A stretch of 48,698 nt of DNA from Prochlorococcus sp. AG-315-D17 (GTDB taxonomy: Bacteria > Cyanobacteriota > Cyanobacteriia > PCC-6307 > Cyanobiaceae). The position numbers and the translations under genes are program-made. Shown in pieces: positions 26,469-35,621 of the stretch. Below the pieces are notes generated by a model. That model was not told the DNA's origin. It was given only the letters and a program-made list of their open reading frames with translations, and did no database searches. Position 1 is the stretch's first letter. Every line of letters begins with the position of its first letter. The stretch is from contig QBWD01000006.1 of NCBI GenBank assembly GCA_003283685.1, positions 1 through 48,698 of the forward strand. Reading direction: 5' to 3'.

Positions 26469-26966
26469 ATGCCATCTTCTTATTCTTTTGACGTTGTTTC
26501 TGAATTTGATCAACAGGAATTGATTAATGCTATTGATCAATTGAGAAGGGAGGTTGACCAAAGATATGATTTGAAAGATTCTAAGACTAAGATAGATATT
26601 CAGGAAAATGAGATCTCAATAATTTCTCTTAGTGATATGACTATTCAATCTGTTAATGATATTTTGAGGCAGAAAGCGACCAAGAGAAATTTATCTTTGA
26701 AGATTTTTGATTTTGAGGGGATAGAGTCTATTGGTGGAAATATGGTTAAGCAAAATGTTTTATTAAAAAAAGGATTATCACAAGAAATAGCAAAAAAGTT
26801 AAGTAAATTAGTTCGAGATAATTTGAAAAAAGTGACCCCCTCTATTCAAGGAAATAAATTGAGGATTACTGCTAAAAGTAAAGATGATTTGCAATTGGCT
26901 ATTAATTTAATAAAAAACGAGGAAGATTCCTTAGATATTGCTCTTCAGTTTGAGAACTATAGATAA
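26469..26966 (+). CDS. YajQ family cyclic-di-GMP-binding protein
   Basis: The 165-aa product is a full-length YajQ: it opens with SYSFDVVSEFDQQELINAID, continues with QRYDLKDSKTKIDI, GGNMVKQNVLLKKGLSQEIA and KLVRDNLKKVTPSIQGNKLR, and ends in LDIALQFENYR. These are hallmarks of the two-domain ferredoxin-like YajQ fold. Members bind cyclic-di-GMP or nucleic acid and act as transcriptional co-regulators in some bacteria; the cyanobacterial role is unknown. The start ATG at 26469 fits the conserved N-terminus. Confidence 0.92.
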   Translation: MPSSYSFDVVSEFDQQELINAIDQLRREVDQRYDLKDSKTKIDIQENEISIISLSDMTIQSVNDILRQKATKRNLSLKIFDFEGIESIGGNMVKQNVLLKKGLSQEIAKKLSKLVRDNLKKVTPSIQGNKLRITAKSKDDLQLAINLIKNEEDSLDIALQFENYR

Positions 26967-27018
26967 ACTATCTAATGCTTGATTGGCTTAAGGCTTATTT
27001 TTTTATTTAAAGCTTGTT

Positions 27019-27219
27019 ATGGATTTTTTAATAGAGAAACTCGCTATTAAGGGAATTAACTTGTCAGGTAAATCTAAAAAAGAATTAGAGAGAGCCTGTT
27101 GGATGATTGTTCATGAAAATAAGCATGGAGTTATGCCCTCAGAATATGATGTTAGGGATATTGATGAGTCCTTGTATTTAAAAGTTTTAAAAAGAGCTAA
27201 AGAAATGGTTTCAAAATAA
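27019..27219 (+). CDS. conserved hypothetical 66-aa protein
   Basis: No family recognised. The product starts MDFLIEKLAIKGINLSGKSK and is helical and charged, with Lys-rich ends and ACWMIVHENKHGVMPSEYDV in the middle. It begins 52 bp after yajQ and reads the same way, so it may share its transcript. No signal peptide or membrane segment. The low-GC codon pattern matches the neighbours, supporting a native gene. Confidence 0.65.
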   Translation: MDFLIEKLAIKGINLSGKSKKELERACWMIVHENKHGVMPSEYDVRDIDESLYLKVLKRAKEMVSK

Positions 27220-27350
27220 TTATTCTTTTCCCTAGCAGAATCTATTTTTCGATTATTTGATTGCTCAATCAAAATTAATTATTTTTTCTGCCTGACATTT
27301 TTCACTGAAATGACTAAATCAACATAAACTTTATTTAGATAATCTTTTTT

Positions 27351-28157
27351 ATGACAACTCCATTTCGTAATGTGACTCCGAATGGACCAGGTGGAACTGC
27401 AACTCTTCTGCTTGTCCTTTCTTTTACTGGGTTTTTACTTCTAACCCAAGCCTTTTTTGTGGTTCCTGCAGGACAAGTTGCTGTTGTCACTACTTTAGGG
27501 AAAGTAAGTGGAGGCTCACGCAGTCCTGGCTTGAATTTTAAAATCCCTTTTGTTCAAAACACTTACCCATTTAATGTTCAAACACAAGTAAGACCCGAAA
27601 AATTTGATTCATTAACTAAGGATTTGCAGGTCATCTCGGCTACGGCAACTGTTAAATATGCTCTTAAGCCAAATGAAGCGGGAAGGGTATTTAAAACTAT
27701 CTCTTATAATGATAGAGAAATCTATAATCGAATTATTCAACCTTCTTTGGTTAAAGCTCTTAAATCGGTTTTTTCGAAGTATGAGCTTGTAACAATAGCA
27801 AGTTCCTGGAGTGATATATCTGAGTTAGTTGAAGAAACAGTAGCAGATGAACTTAATAAGTTTGACTATGTGGATGTACAAGCTCTTGATTTGACGGGGT
27901 TGAAGATTGCAGATGAGTATAGAGCTGCAATTGAACAAAAACAGATTGCTGAGCAACAATTACTTAGAGCTCAAACTGAAGTTAAAATTGCTGAACAAGA
28001 AGCATTGAGATATGACACATTAAATAAAAGTCTTGATGATAAAGTTCTTTTCAAATTGTTTTTAGATAAATGGGATGGGGAGACTCAAGTTGTTCCTGCT
28101 TTGCCAGGTAATTCGTCAGGAAATGTTCCTGTTATTGTAGGAGGAAGAAATAGGTAG
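27351..28157 (+). CDS. prohibitin-family SPFH membrane protein
   Basis: The 268-aa product has one N-terminal membrane anchor (LLLVLSFTGFLLLTQAFFVV, about residues 20-39) followed by an SPFH/band-7 domain starting VPAGQVAVVTTLGKVSG. A coiled-coil region rich in Glu, Ala and Gln follows (IEQKQIAEQQLLRAQTEVKI), with a short tail that includes GNSSGNVPVIVGG. This is the prohibitin architecture. Such proteins form ring-like membrane scaffolds that work with FtsH proteases; in cyanobacteria they have been linked to membrane organisation and photosystem repair. It ends just before a strong bidirectional terminator shared with hemL. Confidence 0.9.
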   Translation: MTTPFRNVTPNGPGGTATLLLVLSFTGFLLLTQAFFVVPAGQVAVVTTLGKVSGGSRSPGLNFKIPFVQNTYPFNVQTQVRPEKFDSLTKDLQVISATATVKYALKPNEAGRVFKTISYNDREIYNRIIQPSLVKALKSVFSKYELVTIASSWSDISELVEETVADELNKFDYVDVQALDLTGLKIADEYRAAIEQKQIAEQQLLRAQTEVKIAEQEALRYDTLNKSLDDKVLFKLFLDKWDGETQVVPALPGNSSGNVPVIVGGRNR

Positions 28158-28160
28158 GCT

Positions 28161-28216
28161 TAAAAATAAAGGCAATTAAAGTGGGCAAAGCTTCAATTTA
28201 ATTGCCTTTATTTTTA
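28161..28216. terminator. strong bidirectional terminator between prohibitin and hemL
   Basis: A perfect 20-bp inverted repeat (28161-28180 with 28197-28216, core AAAGGCAATTAAA / TTTAATTGCCTTT) encloses a 16-base spacer. The A-rich start and T-rich end of the arms give a U-tract in either direction, so it can end both convergent transcripts. Its right arm includes the hemL stop codon (28214-28216). Confidence 0.85.
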
Positions 28217-29551
28217 TTTAATTTCATCAAAGCTTTCTTGAAAAGCTTGGAGAGTTGAACTTATATCATCTTCAGAATGAGCAAGTGAAGTGAATCCAGC
28301 TTCAAATGCACTTGGAGCTAGGTAAACACCTCTTTTAAGCATTGCTCTATGTAGCTTGCTGAATCGATCAGAATCTGTTTGCTTTGCTTCCTCAAAGTTT
28401 CTAACTGGTCCTTCGCAAAGGTAGAAGCCAAACATTGCACTTATGCTATTTCCGCAAATTGGAATACCAGCATTTTTTGCTGAACTTATAATTCCATCCA
28501 AAAGCGTTTTTGTCATCCCTTCTAGCTTTTCATAAGTTCCTTCTTGTTTAAGAAGCTCAAGAGTTTTAATGCCCGCTGTCATAGCTAGAGGGTTTCCACT
28601 AAGTGTTCCAGCTTGATACATTGGACCTGAGGGAGAAACCATTGACATAATGTCTTTACGGCCTCCATATGCACCAACTGGTAGTCCCCCTCCTATGACT
28701 TTTCCCATTGTGGTCAAATCTGGAGTGACACCAAAACGTGCTTGAGCTCCTCCATAGCTAATCCTAAAACCAGTCATTACTTCATCAAAAACTAGAAGAG
28801 CTCCATTCTCTTCTGTAACTTCTCTTAATCCTTCTAGAAAACCTGGTTCAGGGGTTATGAAACCTGCATTTCCTACAATTGGCTCAAGGATTACCCCGGA
28901 AATTGCATCAGGGTTTTCCGCAAAAAGCTCTTTAACTGCCTCTAAATCATTATAAGGAGCTGTAAGAGTATTGGATGTAGTACTTCTTGGTACCCCAGGA
29001 GAGTCAGGGAGACCAAGTGTTGCTACACCAGATCCAGCTTTAACTAAAAACATATCTGCATGACCGTGATAACAACCCTCGAACTTGATAATTTTATCTC
29101 TTCCTGTAAAGGCTCTCATCAAGCGAAGGACTGACATACAAGCTTCTGTCCCACTGTTGACAAATCTAACCATCTCAACGCTTGGGACAGCATCAATAAC
29201 CATTTCTGCAAGTTGGTTCTCCAGTAAGCATGGAGCGCCAAAGCTTGTACCTTTTTCAAGAGTTTCCTGAAGTGCCGCTATCACCTCTGGATGGGCATGT
29301 CCACAAATAGCTGGACCCCAACTACCGACATAGTCGATATAGCGGTTTCCATCTACATCCCATGAATAAGGACCTTTAACTCGATCAAAAACGATCGGAT
29401 CTCCTGTTACAGATTTAAAAGCTCTTACAGGAGAGCTAACTCCACCAGGCATTAGATCCTTGGCAGCGCCAAAAATTTCTTCAGATCTTTTTGTGTTCAA
29501 CGCGTTTGTCACGGCACCTCTGCTATTGGGCTTATAAACACAGTTCGCCAT
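28214..29551 (-). CDS. hemL: glutamate-1-semialdehyde 2,1-aminomutase
   Basis: HemL converts glutamate-1-semialdehyde to 5-aminolevulinate, the committed precursor of chlorophyll, haem and cobalamin; it is PLP-dependent. The 445-aa protein has the family segments [50 protein letters not shown] and [39 protein letters not shown] and [18 protein letters not shown], whose Lys is the PLP Schiff-base residue, follow. Length is typical, with a short N-terminal extension. Its stop lies in a strong terminator shared with the prohibitin gene. Confidence 0.97.
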   Translation of the reverse strand: MANCVYKPNSRGAVTNALNTKRSEEIFGAAKDLMPGGVSSPVRAFKSVTGDPIVFDRVKGPYSWDVDGNRYIDYVGSWGPAICGHAHPEVIAALQETLEKGTSFGAPCLLENQLAEMVIDAVPSVEMVRFVNSGTEACMSVLRLMRAFTGRDKIIKFEGCYHGHADMFLVKAGSGVATLGLPDSPGVPRSTTSNTLTAPYNDLEAVKELFAENPDAISGVILEPIVGNAGFITPEPGFLEGLREVTEENGALLVFDEVMTGFRISYGGAQARFGVTPDLTTMGKVIGGGLPVGAYGGRKDIMSMVSPSGPMYQAGTLSGNPLAMTAGIKTLELLKQEGTYEKLEGMTKTLLDGIISSAKNAGIPICGNSISAMFGFYLCEGPVRNFEEAKQTDSDRFSKLHRAMLKRGVYLAPSAFEAGFTSLAHSEDDISSTLQAFQESFDEIK

Positions 29552-29781
29552 ATTGCCCTATAAGTGCGTGATTCGTCTAAATTTTCGAATCTGTTCAGTA
29601 TCTGGTTATTTTTTTTTAATATTTTTAGATTTTAAATTTTCAGTGGACCAAAGTTGTAAAACTTGTTTCAGACTGTCTTCTTGGGGGGGGGTGAATAGGA
29701 ACACCTCTCTGATTTTATTGTTTATGAATATTTGATTTGTTAATTCTGTGATGATTTGAAAATAGAAACCTTGCAAATCTT
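29552..29781. other. 230-bp intergenic region with a G9 tract
   Basis: No supported gene. The only notable element is a run of nine G at 29683-29691 on the + strand, rare in an AT-rich genome and prone to length errors or slippage. The region should hold the hemL promoter on the minus strand. Confidence 0.5.
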
Positions 29782-30621
29782 TTATTCATTTTGCTCATAT
29801 GAGAATACATTTTCTTCTTCAATAAAAGGCCAGGCAATATCTAGGACCACAGGTACGTGATCGCTAGGCTTATTATTGGATCGGATTTTTTTATCAATCC
29901 AGCAACTTCTTGCATTGGAAAGAAGCTCTTCAGTTATGTAGATATGATCAATTCTCCATCCATTATTTTTTTCCCATGCGGAGTGACGATAATCCCACCA
30001 TGTCCAATGATTGTCTCCAGGTTCGAAAATTCTAAATACATCTTCTAATTGATCTCCAATGACATTTTTAAGTAATTCTCTTTCAATAGAACTGGCCATA
30101 ACTTTCTCCTTGAATTTATCTGGGCTATGAATATCTTTATCTTCCGGAGCAATATTAAAGTCTCCTAATAAACAAATAGGTTCTTGTCTTGATATATATT
30201 TTTCTATAAAAATTTTCAAAAGACTAATCCATTTCTGTTTATAAATGAACTTTTCTGAATCTAATGATGAACCATTAGGGATATAAACATTTATGATTCT
30301 TATATCATTTATTAAGGCACTTATTACTCTTTTTTGCTCACTTAAGTGTGAGACCTCTTTATTGTTTAAGATTATACCCTCAAAGCCCACTTGAACATCA
30401 TCAATAGAATGACGACTTATTATCGCTACACCATTATAAGATTTTTGCCCTTTAATTGAAAGTTGATAGCCAAGATTAGAAAAAACTTCAACTGGAAAAT
30501 CTTTGTCTTCTACTTTTGTCTCTTGAAGGCAAAGTATATCTGGTTGGTTTTCAATAATCCATTCTTTAACGTGATCTATTCTTGAACGAATAGAATTAAC
30601 GTTCCATGTTGCAATTAGCAA
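29782..30621 (-). CDS. xth: exodeoxyribonuclease III / AP endonuclease
   Basis: ExoIII-family enzymes cleave DNA at abasic sites and trim 3' ends in base-excision repair. The core runs from IATWNVNSIRSR (about residue 3) through ILCLQETKVEDKDFP with the metal-binding Glu, LLGDFNIAPEDKDIHSP (Asp and Asn), RSCWIDKKIR and the terminal SDHVPVVLDI (Asp-His pair). The open frame extends about 90 codons upstream, but that part is antisense to the next gene and lacks family similarity. A TTG at 30621 (LLIATWNVN) gives the normal 279-aa length and is preferred, though no clear Shine-Dalgarno sequence supports it. Confidence 0.9.
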   Translation of the reverse strand: MLIATWNVNSIRSRIDHVKEWIIENQPDILCLQETKVEDKDFPVEVFSNLGYQLSIKGQKSYNGVAIISRHSIDDVQVGFEGIILNNKEVSHLSEQKRVISALINDIRIINVYIPNGSSLDSEKFIYKQKWISLLKIFIEKYISRQEPICLLGDFNIAPEDKDIHSPDKFKEKVMASSIERELLKNVIGDQLEDVFRIFEPGDNHWTWWDYRHSAWEKNNGWRIDHIYITEELLSNARSCWIDKKIRSNNKPSDHVPVVLDIAWPFIEEENVFSYEQNE

Positions 30622-30674
30622 GATACTTAATGTTTGACTGTTTAAGTTATTATCATGGAAATTCAAAAGAAGAA

Positions 30675-31016
30675 ATGGGGACGAATCAAATTTTACGTTT
30701 TTTTCGTTTTCAATTGATGCTGATTTCAGTTCTTGTGTCTTCTTTTGGTTTGATAGTTGGATGGAAGATTCTTTTCTCCAATTTTGGAGAGCTTTCTGAA
30801 TTGAAGAATTTCTCCAATGACAAGAAAGCAGATATACATAATTCTTTTGATTCATATGATCAAAAAGATCAAGGAATTCCCATGAATCCAATGGATTTAA
30901 TGGATCGTCTTAGAAGAGCAGGAACTATGAATGATGCTACAAATCCATCAGATGCAATTGATGATGCCCTTAGTGCTTTTAATGAGTTGGAATATGAAAA
31001 TGTCCCATTTGAATAA
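30675..31016 (+). CDS. conserved membrane-anchored protein, unknown function
   Basis: The product from ATG 30675 is 113 aa: one membrane helix near the N-terminus (QLMLISVLVSSFGLIVGWKI, about residues 13-32) followed by a polar, acidic domain with MNPMDLMDRLRRAGTMNDAT and SDAIDDALSAFNELEYENVP. The family is unknown to me. The frame is open 69 bp further upstream, but that segment overlaps the 5' end of the xth gene, so the later ATG is preferred. The divergent arrangement with xth leaves 53 bp for both promoters. Confidence 0.65.
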   Translation: MGTNQILRFFRFQLMLISVLVSSFGLIVGWKILFSNFGELSELKNFSNDKKADIHNSFDSYDQKDQGIPMNPMDLMDRLRRAGTMNDATNPSDAIDDALSAFNELEYENVPFE

Positions 31017-31081
31017 TATCCGCGCAGAATCTATCAAATTTTGGTTAAATTGAGCATTGGGCACTTATAGCCCTTTTTTAA

Positions 31082-31738
31082 ATGCAAAACCATCCGATCC
31101 CTTCGGTTACAGATCCTTTGCAATATCGTGCAATAGGAATAGTGAGAGGTACCTATAACCCTCACGATAAAGAGAATTTTACTCGTGGATTAATAACCGA
31201 CTCTAATGGCATTGAAATAGATTCCGTTGTTCTTGGAAGAGTTATAACTTTAATTCGCAAGCACGTTTCAATAGAAAAGCCTCATCTTTGGGTAGTCTAT
31301 CCTCGTTGTAGGGACTACCAAAATCTTCACTTGCAAATAGCAGGAATATGGGAACCAAGCTCATTAAGTAATGATTCTAAAGAGATAAAAGAAAAAGAGG
31401 ATGAAGCTGGAGATGAAAGTAAAACTATTAAAGATGTGGTTGATGAATTAGATGAAGGAGACGATTATTTTTCTATTAGGGGAGAATTGATATTTACCAA
31501 GCCAGAAGAAAAGGAAGTAGTTATAAAAATTCGCCAGAAGCCCAGAAATCAAAGTAAAAAGGAGTCACCTTTTAAAATCAGGTTAAAAGGTGACATACCC
31601 ATTAATTATGTTAGACATTTTATAAGTCTTAATGTTCGTCGTGTTGAACAACATCTTCTTATTGAAGATTATGAGATTATAGAACCAATGCCAACTAGAT
31701 CCCGTGTGGAGAAAAAAGAAAAAAATAAAAAAAGATAA
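31082..31738 (+). CDS. conserved cyanobacterial hypothetical protein
   Basis: The 218-aa product has an N-terminal ordered domain (YRAIGIVRGTYNPHDKENFT, later PHLWVVYPRCRD and LHLQIAGIWEPSS), an acidic low-complexity linker (KEIKEKEDEAGDESKTIKDV), and a second half with DYFSIRGELIFTKPEEKEVV and RHFISLNVRRVEQHLLIEDY. The C-terminus is Lys/Glu-rich (KKEKNKKR). This beta-rich layout occurs in a conserved family of cyanobacteria and plastids, but I cannot assign a function. It is 65 bp downstream of the membrane-anchored gene and may share its operon. Confidence 0.7.
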   Translation: MQNHPIPSVTDPLQYRAIGIVRGTYNPHDKENFTRGLITDSNGIEIDSVVLGRVITLIRKHVSIEKPHLWVVYPRCRDYQNLHLQIAGIWEPSSLSNDSKEIKEKEDEAGDESKTIKDVVDELDEGDDYFSIRGELIFTKPEEKEVVIKIRQKPRNQSKKESPFKIRLKGDIPINYVRHFISLNVRRVEQHLLIEDYEIIEPMPTRSRVEKKEKNKKR

Positions 31739-31798
31739 ATAATATTTAATTAAAATCTCATGGAATATGGATAATTTAAAATTACTTCTTAGTAACCA

Positions 31799-33034
31799 AT
31801 GAATTCTATTTTTATTGATTGTAGTATAGGTATTTCTGGCGATATGATTGCCTCTGCATTATTTGATTTGGGTGTTCCAAAGACTATTTTTGAAGAAAAC
31901 TTGGTTAATTTAAAAATACATAATTATTTTAATATTTTTTTCAATGCTGAGCATAGTAAGGGAATAAAAGGAATAAGGTCTTCGCTAAGAACTATTGAAG
32001 AAAAGGAATTTCCTAGAAGTTTAAATGATATTAAGGAAATACTTATTTCTTCTAACCTGAATAAATATGTGAAGGAAAAAGCTATTAAGGTTTTTGAAGT
32101 TCTTGCCAAAGCAGAGGCAGATGTTCATGGCTTAAACATCTCTAATGTGCAATTTCATGAAATAGGTTCCATTGATTCATTAATTGACGTAGTAAATGTA
32201 TGTTCAGCAATTGATTATTTGAAACCACATAAGGTTTATTTTGAAAGGCCGCCTGCTGGATCTGGCATTGTGTCTACCTCTCACGGTGTTTTACCTGTGC
32301 CAGTCCCTACAGTTCTAGAAATAGCAAGGCAAAATAAAATTCCATTAGTTTGTATTGATGAGTTAGGTTCTGGAGAAATAACTACTCCAACTGGTATTGC
32401 TTTAATAGCAGTCTTTGTAGATAAAATAGGCCAACCTTCATCTATGGATATAAAAGAGATTGGTATTGGTTTAGGCCATAAAGATATTTCTCGACCTAAT
32501 TTTTTAAGGGCAATTATGTTTAGTGATTGTGAAAATCAATTTTCGAATAAAGAGGAAAATAATAGACCTATTTGCCAGCTAATTGCTTTTCAAGAGGCTT
32601 GGATTGATGATGCGACTCCTGAGGATATCGCTGTATTAATTGAAAGACTTAGGGCCTCAGGTGCTATTGAGGTTGCTTCTCAATCAATTGATATGAAAAA
32701 AGGTAGAAAGGGTATATGTATAAAAGTAATTTCTGATCCGAAAAATGTATTTTCTTTACGCGAAGTCTGGTTTAATTATAGTTCAACACTTGGGTTAAGA
32801 GAATTAGAGATAAATCGTTGGGTTTTACCAAGACGAATTTGTAAATATGAAACTACTTTCGGGAAAATAACTTTTAAACAATCCAAGAAACCAAATGGTA
32901 AAATGTTAGTTAAACCAGAACATCAAGATCTACTGAAAATCAGTTCGGAAACTGGAATTTCTATAGAAGAGATTCGTCAGCAAGTATTTATGGAATTAAC
33001 AGAATTAGATGAAAACGATGATTGGTCATATTGA
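31799..33034 (+). CDS. larC: nickel-pincer cofactor biosynthesis protein LarC
   Basis: LarC inserts nickel into the pyridinium-bisthiocarboxylate mononucleotide cofactor in a CTP-dependent reaction. The 411-aa protein starts with FIDCSIGISGDMIASALFDL and continues with VQFHEIGSIDSLIDVV, the signature PPAGSGIVSTSHGVLPVPVP and ELGSGEITTPTGIALI. The C-terminal half includes DDATPEDIAVLIERL and LRELEINRWVLPRR. Here it is a single frame, whereas in Lactobacillus LarC is made by frameshifting from two frames. No larA or larB is in the window. The stop overlaps the next start by one base (TGATG). Confidence 0.9.
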   Translation: MNSIFIDCSIGISGDMIASALFDLGVPKTIFEENLVNLKIHNYFNIFFNAEHSKGIKGIRSSLRTIEEKEFPRSLNDIKEILISSNLNKYVKEKAIKVFEVLAKAEADVHGLNISNVQFHEIGSIDSLIDVVNVCSAIDYLKPHKVYFERPPAGSGIVSTSHGVLPVPVPTVLEIARQNKIPLVCIDELGSGEITTPTGIALIAVFVDKIGQPSSMDIKEIGIGLGHKDISRPNFLRAIMFSDCENQFSNKEENNRPICQLIAFQEAWIDDATPEDIAVLIERLRASGAIEVASQSIDMKKGRKGICIKVISDPKNVFSLREVWFNYSSTLGLRELEINRWVLPRRICKYETTFGKITFKQSKKPNGKMLVKPEHQDLLKISSETGISIEEIRQQVFMELTELDENDDWSY

Positions 33035-34008
33035 TGACTAAATTACTTAAGTTTAGAAATCTAAGATACTCTTTTAATTCAGATTTTATTTATAAGATTA
33101 ATATTAAATACCTAGTAACATTAATTTGTTTATCTTTCCTTGGATTCTCAATTTATAATAATGCTGAGGATTTGCGTAATGAAACAATTGGAATTCAAGA
33201 CAGTTTTTGGATTGTTGTAGCTATTATTTTCAGTTTATTAAGTATTATCATTAATGCTTATGCTTGGATGTTTTTAATAGAGAGTCTTGACTGCAAGAGA
33301 AATAATCTAAATATCATAAGAATTTTCCTAAATACTAATATTTATAAATACCTTCCAGGTGGTATATGGCATTTCGTTTCAAGATTTAAGAATTTAAGAC
33401 TTGAGATGTCTATTGAAAATTCGGTTGAATCAATTCTATTAGAACCATTATTGATGCTAGTTTCTGGGTTGATTTTTATACCGTTTGGTAGTTGGAACTT
33501 ATCTGTTTTAATTCTTTGTTGGAGTTCACCTTTGATTTTTCTAATAGGTTTTAGAGAATTAATAATTAGAATCTTGAAGTCTATAAAATCTTCTATCTTT
33601 AGTAATTTTAAAGAGATAAATGAGACTAATCGAAGTCAGAATATAAATCGAGCAAGCAAATCAGTTTATCCATACCGAGCTCTTTTTCTAGAATTAATAT
33701 TTATTTTTGCTAGATTTATAGGCTTTCTTTGCTGTCTTAAAGCCTTTTCTATTGAGACATTAATTTCTCAAGGAGTTCTTATTTCTTCTTTTTCACTTGC
33801 ATGGGTAGTTGGTCTAGTAGTGCCTGCGGCTCCAGGAGGCCTTGGTATCTTTGAAAGTATAATTTTCTTAGGCTTAGGATCTCAGTTGCCAGAAGCTCCT
33901 CTTTTAGCTTCTTTGCTTTGCTATCGTCTCGTTTCTACTTTGGCGGATGTATTGGCAGCATTTGTTTACCCTTTAAGAAGGTTAATTTTCAAGATTAAAT
34001 CAAATTAG
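33034..34008 (+). CDS. flippase-like integral membrane protein (UPF0104/LPG-synthase TM family)
   Basis: The 324-aa product has about eight hydrophobic segments and the pattern of the lysylphosphatidylglycerol-synthetase transmembrane / UPF0104 family: KYLPGGIWHFVSRFKNLRLE near residue 108 and GLVVPAAPGGLGIFESIIFL near 265. Relatives move lipids or lipid-linked substrates across the membrane; the substrate here is unknown. The ATG at 33034 overlaps the larC stop (TGATG), implying translational coupling, and is preferred to an upstream in-frame TTG inside larC. Its 3' end overlaps the convergent iron permease gene by 4 bp. Confidence 0.8.
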   Translation: MTKLLKFRNLRYSFNSDFIYKINIKYLVTLICLSFLGFSIYNNAEDLRNETIGIQDSFWIVVAIIFSLLSIIINAYAWMFLIESLDCKRNNLNIIRIFLNTNIYKYLPGGIWHFVSRFKNLRLEMSIENSVESILLEPLLMLVSGLIFIPFGSWNLSVLILCWSSPLIFLIGFRELIIRILKSIKSSIFSNFKEINETNRSQNINRASKSVYPYRALFLELIFIFARFIGFLCCLKAFSIETLISQGVLISSFSLAWVVGLVVPAAPGGLGIFESIIFLGLGSQLPEAPLLASLLCYRLVSTLADVLAAFVYPLRRLIFKIKSN

Positions 34009-35558
34009 CTTTGTCTTTTTTTGTTATTTAAACTTGGAATAAGTGATAGAGATGCTATCAATCCTAATGCAAGTAATATAATTGAAGGTAATATAGATTC
34101 TGCCAGTCTTTCATCACCTGCATATTGGAATATGCGAACTGAAAGAGTATCAAAATTAAATGGTCTTAATATAAAAGTTAATGGTAATTCTTTAATAGTA
34201 TCAACGAAAACTAGTAGAGAACCAACTACTATTGGCCCTCGTAAAAGAGGTAAATGAATTTTGGAAAGTACTTTTGGCCATTTGCTTCCAAGATTTGTTG
34301 CTGCGTTATCAATACTTGGTGGAATTCTTTCAAATGCAGCGTCAAGCCCACCTTTTGAGACAGCAAGAAATCTAATGCAATATCCCCAAACTAATAAACC
34401 TAGTGTGCTTATATTCCATGGACTTCCAGAAAAAGAAAGAAGTGCAAGGGCTAAAACCGATCCTGGAATTGCATAACCAATTCCAGTCAAGAAAGTTAAG
34501 CCATGAAGAAATTTATTGTCTTGCCATCTTTTAGAAATTGATAAAAATAATGACATGAATAAAGTTATGCTTACAACAATCAAACCTAAAATAAAGCTTC
34601 TTAGAGTTAGCTCAATCAATTCAATATCTAAGCCTTTTTTTATTTGGTCAATATTTACCAATGCCCAACTAATTGGAATACCTAGAGTAAAAATAGGCGG
34701 TATTAAGGTTATAGATTGTGCAAGGAATAGATCAATTCCCACTAATTTCCATTTTGGAGATATTCCTCCTTCTATTCCATCTGCCCAGCGTTTGGTTTTG
34801 CTCCTTGAATGGCGCTCAATTGCCACCAACCCAAAAACCAAAATAAGAGCAATTAAAGCTAAAGCAATTGCCCCAGATGGGTTTTCTTCTTCTACCCAAT
34901 TCTCAAGTATTCCAGCGGAAATACTTGGAATGTTTAAAAGCTGAACAGCACCTAGTTCATTTATAATTTCCATTGCCATCAAGGCCATTCCCGCTGTTAT
35001 TGAAGGAATTGCAATTGGTAATGATATTCGAAAAAAACTTTTCCAAGGAGGAATACCTAAACTTCTGCATGCTTCAATTTGTTTCCTGCCTACTTTTTCA
35101 AAGCTTTCTGAGCTAAGTAAAAACACATAAGGATATGTAGTAAAGGCCATTATTACTACGCCCCAAAACATGCCGTGGATTCTTATTGAATGAATACTTC
35201 CAAGGTCAATTAATGTAGCAGCTAATAAATATGCTGGTGATGCAAGGGGAATTAATTGGCAAATTTTCAGGAACTTTCTTCCGGGAAATTGACAATTTGC
35301 TAATAACCAACCATTAATCGTACCCAAACCGCCTCCTATTATTAATGAGAAAATCACTAATAATAATGTTCCTTTAATTTCTTCTAGGTCATCAAAGCTC
35401 AGAAAAATAGATCCTTGTTTAATCCCATAAAAACCCTCTAATACGAGACCTAATAATGGCCATAAAGTAAGTATTGAAAATGAAATTACTAAGAAGTTTA
35501 GAATGAATCTACTTTTATCCCATTTTAGATTTTTAGGAGTTAGTCTATTTTTCTTCAT
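34005..35558 (-). CDS. futB: iron(III) ABC transporter permease (FutB/FbpB type)
   Basis: The 517-aa product is a double-length ABC permease with about 12 helices, made of two BinT-like halves. The cytoplasmic EAA loops that contact the ATPase are visible as EACRSLGIPPWKSFFRISLP (about residues 158-177) and DNAATNLGSKWPKVLSKIHL (about 420). This fused permease form is typical of Fe3+ importers (FutABC, Fbp). The periplasmic binding protein and ATPase genes are not adjacent. Thiamine-type permeases share the fold, but the iron assignment fits marine cyanobacteria. It is convergent with the flippase gene. Confidence 0.85.
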   Translation of the reverse strand: MKKNRLTPKNLKWDKSRFILNFLVISFSILTLWPLLGLVLEGFYGIKQGSIFLSFDDLEEIKGTLLLVIFSLIIGGGLGTINGWLLANCQFPGRKFLKICQLIPLASPAYLLAATLIDLGSIHSIRIHGMFWGVVIMAFTTYPYVFLLSSESFEKVGRKQIEACRSLGIPPWKSFFRISLPIAIPSITAGMALMAMEIINELGAVQLLNIPSISAGILENWVEEENPSGAIALALIALILVFGLVAIERHSRSKTKRWADGIEGGISPKWKLVGIDLFLAQSITLIPPIFTLGIPISWALVNIDQIKKGLDIELIELTLRSFILGLIVVSITLFMSLFLSISKRWQDNKFLHGLTFLTGIGYAIPGSVLALALLSFSGSPWNISTLGLLVWGYCIRFLAVSKGGLDAAFERIPPSIDNAATNLGSKWPKVLSKIHLPLLRGPIVVGSLLVFVDTIKELPLTFILRPFNFDTLSVRIFQYAGDERLAESILPSIILLALGLIASLSLIPSLNNKKRQS

Positions 35559-35621
35559 TTTATTTATAAATTATTTTCTGGTTATATATAGGAAATTCAT
35601 GAAAAGAAATCTTCAGCATAA

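Noticed and set aside
29553..29735. 60-codon frame on the + strand between hemL and xth
   Set aside because: It contains the G9 run, has no ribosome-binding site and its composition looks non-coding.
30622..30891. N-terminal extension of the exonuclease III frame
   Set aside because: It is antisense to the following gene and precedes the family's usual start (IATWNVNSIRS).
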